Of a DNA stretch of 64,000 nucleotides, positions 58,904 through 64,000 are shown piece after piece. This DNA is from Trichoplax sp. H2 (Eukaryota; Placozoa; Uniplacotomia; Trichoplacea), in NCBI GenBank assembly GCA_003344405.1, contig NOWV01000126.1, positions 1 through 64,000 of the forward strand. Direction: 5' to 3'. Below the pieces are notes generated by a model, which was not told the origin of the DNA, searched no databases, and saw nothing but the letters and a program-made list of their open reading frames with translations. Each line of letters opens with the position of its first letter. Position 1 is the stretch's first letter. The position numbers and the translations under genes were made by a program.

Positions 58904-60651
58904 AGATCCGAGGTGTCTAAGTCATTTTGTAGTCTACTAGTATAGGAAAAGTGCTCCTGAAAGAGTAGATATTGTTCCCTGATAAATGATTCAGGGAATC
59001 GACTGATTGATCTTGCATTACGTTATTTTGTAGCAAAGCTGTTTTGCAACAGTAATCTTTATCATCTTCTACACTACTACTAACTTGGATATGGCCAATC
59101 AGACGTTGGCACTTGTTACTGTTGCACTTGGATAGTGCACTATACAGAATGTTGACATATAGTATTTCGAACTCGAGATCATTTTTCCTTTTCTTCTCTC
59201 TTACCCTGCCACTCAATTAAAATCTATCTCTCACTGCACCTTGTACGTTAACTCTTAATAAGACTACAGAGTGTTATTCTTAGACTGAGTTATGGAATGG
59301 TAACATTCTTGGCTTGTTTAAATAGTAGTTCGTTGTTCAATTTTCTATGATATATTCCTAGTAATTTTACTATGCTTGAACCTGTGGCATAACAACCTGT
59401 GATTAATCCGTAGTCTAAAGCATAGAAGTATCGACCCACATGCTGAACGTATTCGAAACAGCTATATCACGCATCTTAGTATGGCGAATATAACATTCAT
59501 ATATAATTATAAATTGTAAGATGAACAGGTGCAAGGATTTTAGCAAATTACGGTAGTTACGTGTTACATCAATTCAAATCTTTATTTCTCAGAAAAGAAT
59601 AGCTAATAATAAAATACATTAAGATCCACTTCACTAAACTGCTAACTAACTATAATATGTGTTATTGGGCTTCTAAAAAGAGAAATTTCAGTTTAGAATA
59701 GTGATATCAATTATTTATTATCAGTTATACTATCGCGAGATAGTATCAAATAGTTTTAATCCTTGAACGATAATGGACAGTATTTCTAACACCAGAGGGC
59801 ACTTTGCTGCACGCAATCAATAGTACAGCGTACAATTTCTCCATATTATCCTGATAGTATCTTGATAGATTAGTATTAATAATTATTATTCTACCGGCAA
59901 AAATATAATATGCTCAGGCAGGGAAATTGTGGGTCAGCAAAACAATTATACTATCAAGTAAACAGCAAAAGTATACGCGAAGTATAGTATAGGGAGCGAG
60001 CGATATACTAGTTATGATAGTATCAGAACTACACTTGATATTAGGAAGCATATATTCTAAGATAATCCTCTAGTTATATTCTGAATGTAACACTTTAAAA
60101 CTTTATGGAGAATATATTTTCGTTGATTTAGATTGGATATCCAACTAGTATTAAGAAAAACTCTGATAGTTAACTCTAGTTTAGAAGTCTGATAAGTCGT
60201 TCAAGTTCGATGCATTCTGACTAGGTTATACTGTACTGACGTAAATTGCAGTAAGCGATCAATACTGTAAGCGTTTATTCTGAGTCCTGATGATTGTACT
60301 GTATGGGAAAGACAATCCAGGCGTCCATACGTCTATAACGTACAGTATACAGTACTGTCATACTATACTACATGGTACTGTACACTGTGGCAACGTACTG
60401 TACTGTACTGTACTACTTACTATAAAGAAGTTTCATACAGTATGAGGCATACAAAATTAATTTGAACTGCGCATGTGAGATGAAGGTTTGCTGATTGTTG
60501 CTCGAGCTTAAATGGCAGTCTAGTGATCTGGTCGATAGTGGTGGTTGGAAATAGTTCAGAGTTGATTCTGCTGCTAAGGTAATTGCCTATTTAGAAGCTC
60601 TTTCCGTAGATTAAATAGTATCTTACTGTGTTATCGTCTCAACGTAGTGTA
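58904..60651. other. Spacer before INTS10
   Basis: About 1.75 kb without a recognisable gene. A minus-strand open frame of 99 codons (59216-58917) has no known features. TACTGTAC-type motifs cluster at 60340-60420, about 230-310 bp upstream of the INTS10 start codon. Confidence 0.5.
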
Positions 60652-63600
60652 ATGGAAACGATGGAAGAAGAAGATTGGCTATGGATGTTAGGCCAAGCTG
60701 AGCAAGCACAAGTATCCAACGATATCTATGGAGCTCGATCATGGCTAATTAGTTGTAAATCTTTATTTCCTGATAACTTTCAAGTTCAGGTAATAAAGAC
60801 ATGATAATTCAGATAATGATGGAATACCAATTTTACTGATGTTAACTTAGAAATCCAGAGATAGGATACTATAGTCTACTATATTCATATATGTATTGAT
60901 TGTTGATTTATAACGAAAACGCGATATCAACGTTGAACATTAAAGACGTCTAGCTAGGTTAAAGTCGGTAGCGGTTTACAGTGTTTACGAAATAGAAAAT
61001 AAGAACTTTTTAAAATAAAGTGCATTGGGCATGATAGACACTATTCAGTAACATTTATTTGATGTTTGTCTATGTTGAGCTTGAGCTTGAATAAGGATAT
61101 TATCGAATTAATGGTGTGCCATGCTGTGGATTCAATCTAATGATTCCTTTTCCTATTGAATTAGCTCTTTGCCTATAATTTTGAAAAAAATTGCAAAAAG
61201 TACCGCCAAGCTGCAACTGTTTTAACAACGATGTATGTTTGCCATACTCTATCAGCCGTTCCTGTTTATGATAGAATATTTTAGAGTAAAATTGAAACCT
61301 ATTGAGAAGATACTATACAACTTGTACAGTATAGCTGATTACAACTTAATATGTTTGTTTTATTGTATTACTTAAATAATGCCTGGCACTCGTTCAACAG
61401 GCTAAATAAATTTACTAGCGAAGACAAGCTATGGCAACTCCTAAGAGACTCCTGCCTTGCCTTATTTGTTGGTAATAGTGAAGACAATGCAGAATTTGAA
61501 GGTGCAGATAAATACACCTATTTAGTGATATTTAAACTTACCGGATAAATTACTGCATCATCAACTATTGTTGCTTTAAAAGCTACCAGTATTACAGTAT
61601 GCTTTTGAAGTAATTCCATAATTGACGTATAGTGTCCTGTGTCTTATCGCTATTTCCTTAAATTTTGAATACTTTATAAAATGATATATTACTTCTGATA
61701 ATTCGTGATATCTGGTTATCGTTTTAGAAATACTAAATGAATTTAGCGATGAAGAGAGGTTGGGTTTATTAACTGCTACTGCAGGTAAAATAATTTAAAA
61801 AGTAATTATATTGGATGAGTTTTAGTTTGCTTCGATGATATGTAAGTTTACTGTAGCGATGCCTATAATTAATTGAAATAGTTTCAATATTGCGAATGTA
61901 ATTCATATTATCCAATTTAGATTCTACACTAGTTCATAGTAGAATTAATGTTACAACTGCCATTTATAATCGAACAGTATCACACACCTAAAAAATTTTG
62001 TCTCTGGGGGTATACTTGTAGACAATAGTCAACAAACTGCTGAAAAATGCAAACTGAAGCTGTTAATACTACGAAATTATCCACAGACCATAATAACCCA
62101 TGGCGTAAGCTCTAAGCATGAATTACGGAATGCATGTATCATTAACTATTTTGATTCTAGCAAAGTATAGGTGCTGTAATGTGTATGGTATTCATTTACA
62201 TGAATACTTCGAACTTGCAATAAATTTTAATTAGTAGATATTCATATGGTTGTTAAAATATTTGTAATATCACATTGTTTACTCCGAAAAATTGAACAGA
62301 AAGAGCTAGTGAATACCTTAGAGGATGCATTAAACAACCCAAAAGATGATCGGTACTTAATGGAGTTCGAATCTTTACTAGGTACATTATCCCACGCCTT
62401 ATTTGCATTTTTTTATTAATTTCTAATCTTAACAAACAGATATTATATAAGAAGCTCTTGACGTTACGTAGTATATATTTTTAAAAAGTCTGTTGATAAT
62501 TAAATGGGTGTGTATGTTAATTTATTACAGCATGCTCCGTTGTTCCTTTGATTTTAAAAAGCGACCGTATTCTATTCGCTGACAACCCGGATGAGGTACT
62601 GATTAAATATCGCACAGTCAATTTCATTAATTGTCACATTTTTATAGCGACTACTATAAAGAGTAAAGTTGTCTTTAACAGTAATTTACCTCTTAGTTTA
62701 ATTGGAAATTATCACTATTTTTTGAAAGTACGATGCCGATAATATTGTATATCTACCTACGACTTCTCTATACAACTGGCTGGAATTGTCTATTCGTTAC
62801 TTTCTGCTCAAAAAACATAGTGGAAACAGTGCGGCGCATTACAAAGATGTTATCGATACTTTGGTGTCTGTCGCATCTAAAGCAAATTGGGCTAATGATG
62901 GAAAGATTGAAGAGTGCTTTATACCATTGCTAAAGGGGTTAGTATCAACTATCATGCTGCCGTGAAATGGTAAATAAATAAAAATACGTTTTAAATAATA
63001 TGTCACGTTGTGGTAATTAATCAATTTATAGTGACGTAGAAAAATGCTGGAAATTGCTACAGAACCTCAGTCAATCGGACATAACTAAAGAAGAAGTTTT
63101 GTACTCATACTTTGTGTTGTTATGCTATGCTGCATATCATTATAATCTAAATGCGACAGGAGGTTTACAATTTGATCGCCAAATTTCTAATTGCTGTGAT
63201 GAAATTGTTGATCGTTTTCTTGATTATAATTCTTCTTTCATGTAGTATTTGAAATAGAAGATAGCGCAAACCTGGCTCTTGGTTCTGCCAGCAATAATGG
63301 ATACGTTTTACTGCAATCGGTTTGCGAAGTCACAGCGTCTATAGAGGTGAGCTTTATTTCGCCTTTACTGTTGTATTGTTTTTAGAACAGAGTAACATAA
63401 GTTAACATGAAGCTTATCTTAGCAGACATGTAGAAATTAAAGATACTGTTTGATTTATGCTTGAAACAATCGATCGCACTTACTAATCCGCTTTTATTGC
63501 TATTATATTTACGTTCCACAACTTAGGATAGCGATAACGAAGATGTATATATGGAACCGAAACCGCCCGGTAATTTATTCTTACAATATCGTGTGGTTAT

Positions 63601-63966
63601 AATATTGCATCTATAATGTAATGGCTATGTTTGCCTAGTGAAGTTCACTGTGTTTGATTTTAATTTTTCCTGAATGTGATAATTAAGCGTCTGAACCCCA
63701 CTTTTATCCATTCTTGACGGTGGCTACTAAATGCTGGAAGGTATTGGCCCACTCCGATTACCGTTCTGGTAAATTTTTTTATGATTGTCAGCCACTATTA
63801 AAAATTGAAATTCTATTGTCAGCTTATTTCAAATCATGCAAGTCATATTAAACCCTTTCTGCATGTATTTATTTATTCTTATTATTAAGACTTTAGACGA
63901 ATACGAAAGAGACTACGTTTCGAATATTACTTTACTTCTCTCCGTGTTGATATGCTTATTTACGAA
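60652..63966 (+). CDS. INTS10: Integrator complex subunit 10, 5' part; gene continues beyond the right edge
   Basis: INTS10 belongs to the INTS10/13/14/15 arm of Integrator, the complex that cleaves snRNA and other nascent RNA polymerase II transcripts. Thirteen exons: 60652-60789, 61165-61232, 61401-61501, 61728-61784, 62022-62104, 62300-62381, 62531-62595, 62729-62937, 63032-63162, 63246-63346, 63527-63569, 63688-63768, 63890-63966. All phases agree; 412 codons are visible of about 700 expected. Matches to the family: YGARSWLISCKSLFPDNFQVQ near the start, KLKLLILRNYPQTIITHG, YDADNIVYLPTTSLYNWLEL, an acidic DSDNEDVYMEPKPP segment, then TKCWKVLAHSDYR and FEYYFTSLRVDMLIYE. One acceptor (GAAAG at 62728) is atypical but restores the family alignment. 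The helical repeats of the C-terminal third lie outside the window. Confidence 0.92.
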
Positions 63967-64000
63967 GTAAGAGTAAAAATACTTATTTTGGTACGGTTCG

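Noticed and set aside
58917-59216. 99-codon minus-strand frame
   Set aside because: No recognisable feature, no splice context and no repeat in the duplicated block; left as spacer.

Overview
The window is nuclear DNA of an animal. It is AT-rich. Its conserved genes are split into many small exons with canonical GT/AG introns, and the gene set is animal-type (CBL, HINFP, NOMO, INTS10, TTC12). Divergence from human together with compact introns fits an early-branching animal, most likely a placozoan such as Trichoplax. That assignment is an inference from gene content and cannot be proven from this sequence alone. All exon models were built by eye from splice sites, reading phase and remembered family sequence patterns.

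Layout. 1-892 (-): 5' end of a phospholipid scramblase gene that runs off the left edge. 1532-10056 (+): NOMO, 37 exons. 10818-13359 (-): HINFP zinc-finger factor, 8 exons, tail-to-tail with NOMO. 14.27-15.69 kb: a repeat field built on the self-complementary motif TACTGTACAGTA. 15841-24033 (+): COPA (coatomer alpha), 39 exons. 25251-26921 (+): PPP1R11 (PP1 inhibitor-3), 2 exons. 27-30.6 kb: gene-poor. 30640-39836 (-): CBL ubiquitin ligase, 6 exons, with a 5.9 kb first intron holding a tandem array. 39.9-46.3 kb: a mosaic of at least six unrelated minisatellite arrays without recognisable genes. 47588-52153 (+): TTC12, about 20 exons. 52.2-55.7 kb: gene-poor, with one weak candidate gene start. 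55738-57318 (+): an intronless 526-residue orphan gene. Its 3' end is repeated downstream, on both sides of a 20-N gap. 60652 to the right edge (+): INTS10, 13 exons, incomplete.

The genes are unrelated housekeeping or regulatory functions: ER membrane protein biogenesis (NOMO), COPI traffic (COPA), histone H4 transcription (HINFP), PP1 control (PPP1R11), tyrosine-kinase down-regulation (CBL), dynein-arm assembly (TTC12) and Integrator RNA processing (INTS10). No operon-like or system-like clustering is visible. The least explained parts are the intronless orphan with its repeated C-terminal module, the minisatellite mosaic, the TACTGTACAGTA field, a 144-bp foldback in a CBL intron, and two one-base T-run frameshifts in otherwise well-conserved genes (NOMO, COPA). 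The frameshifts look like base-level sequence errors.
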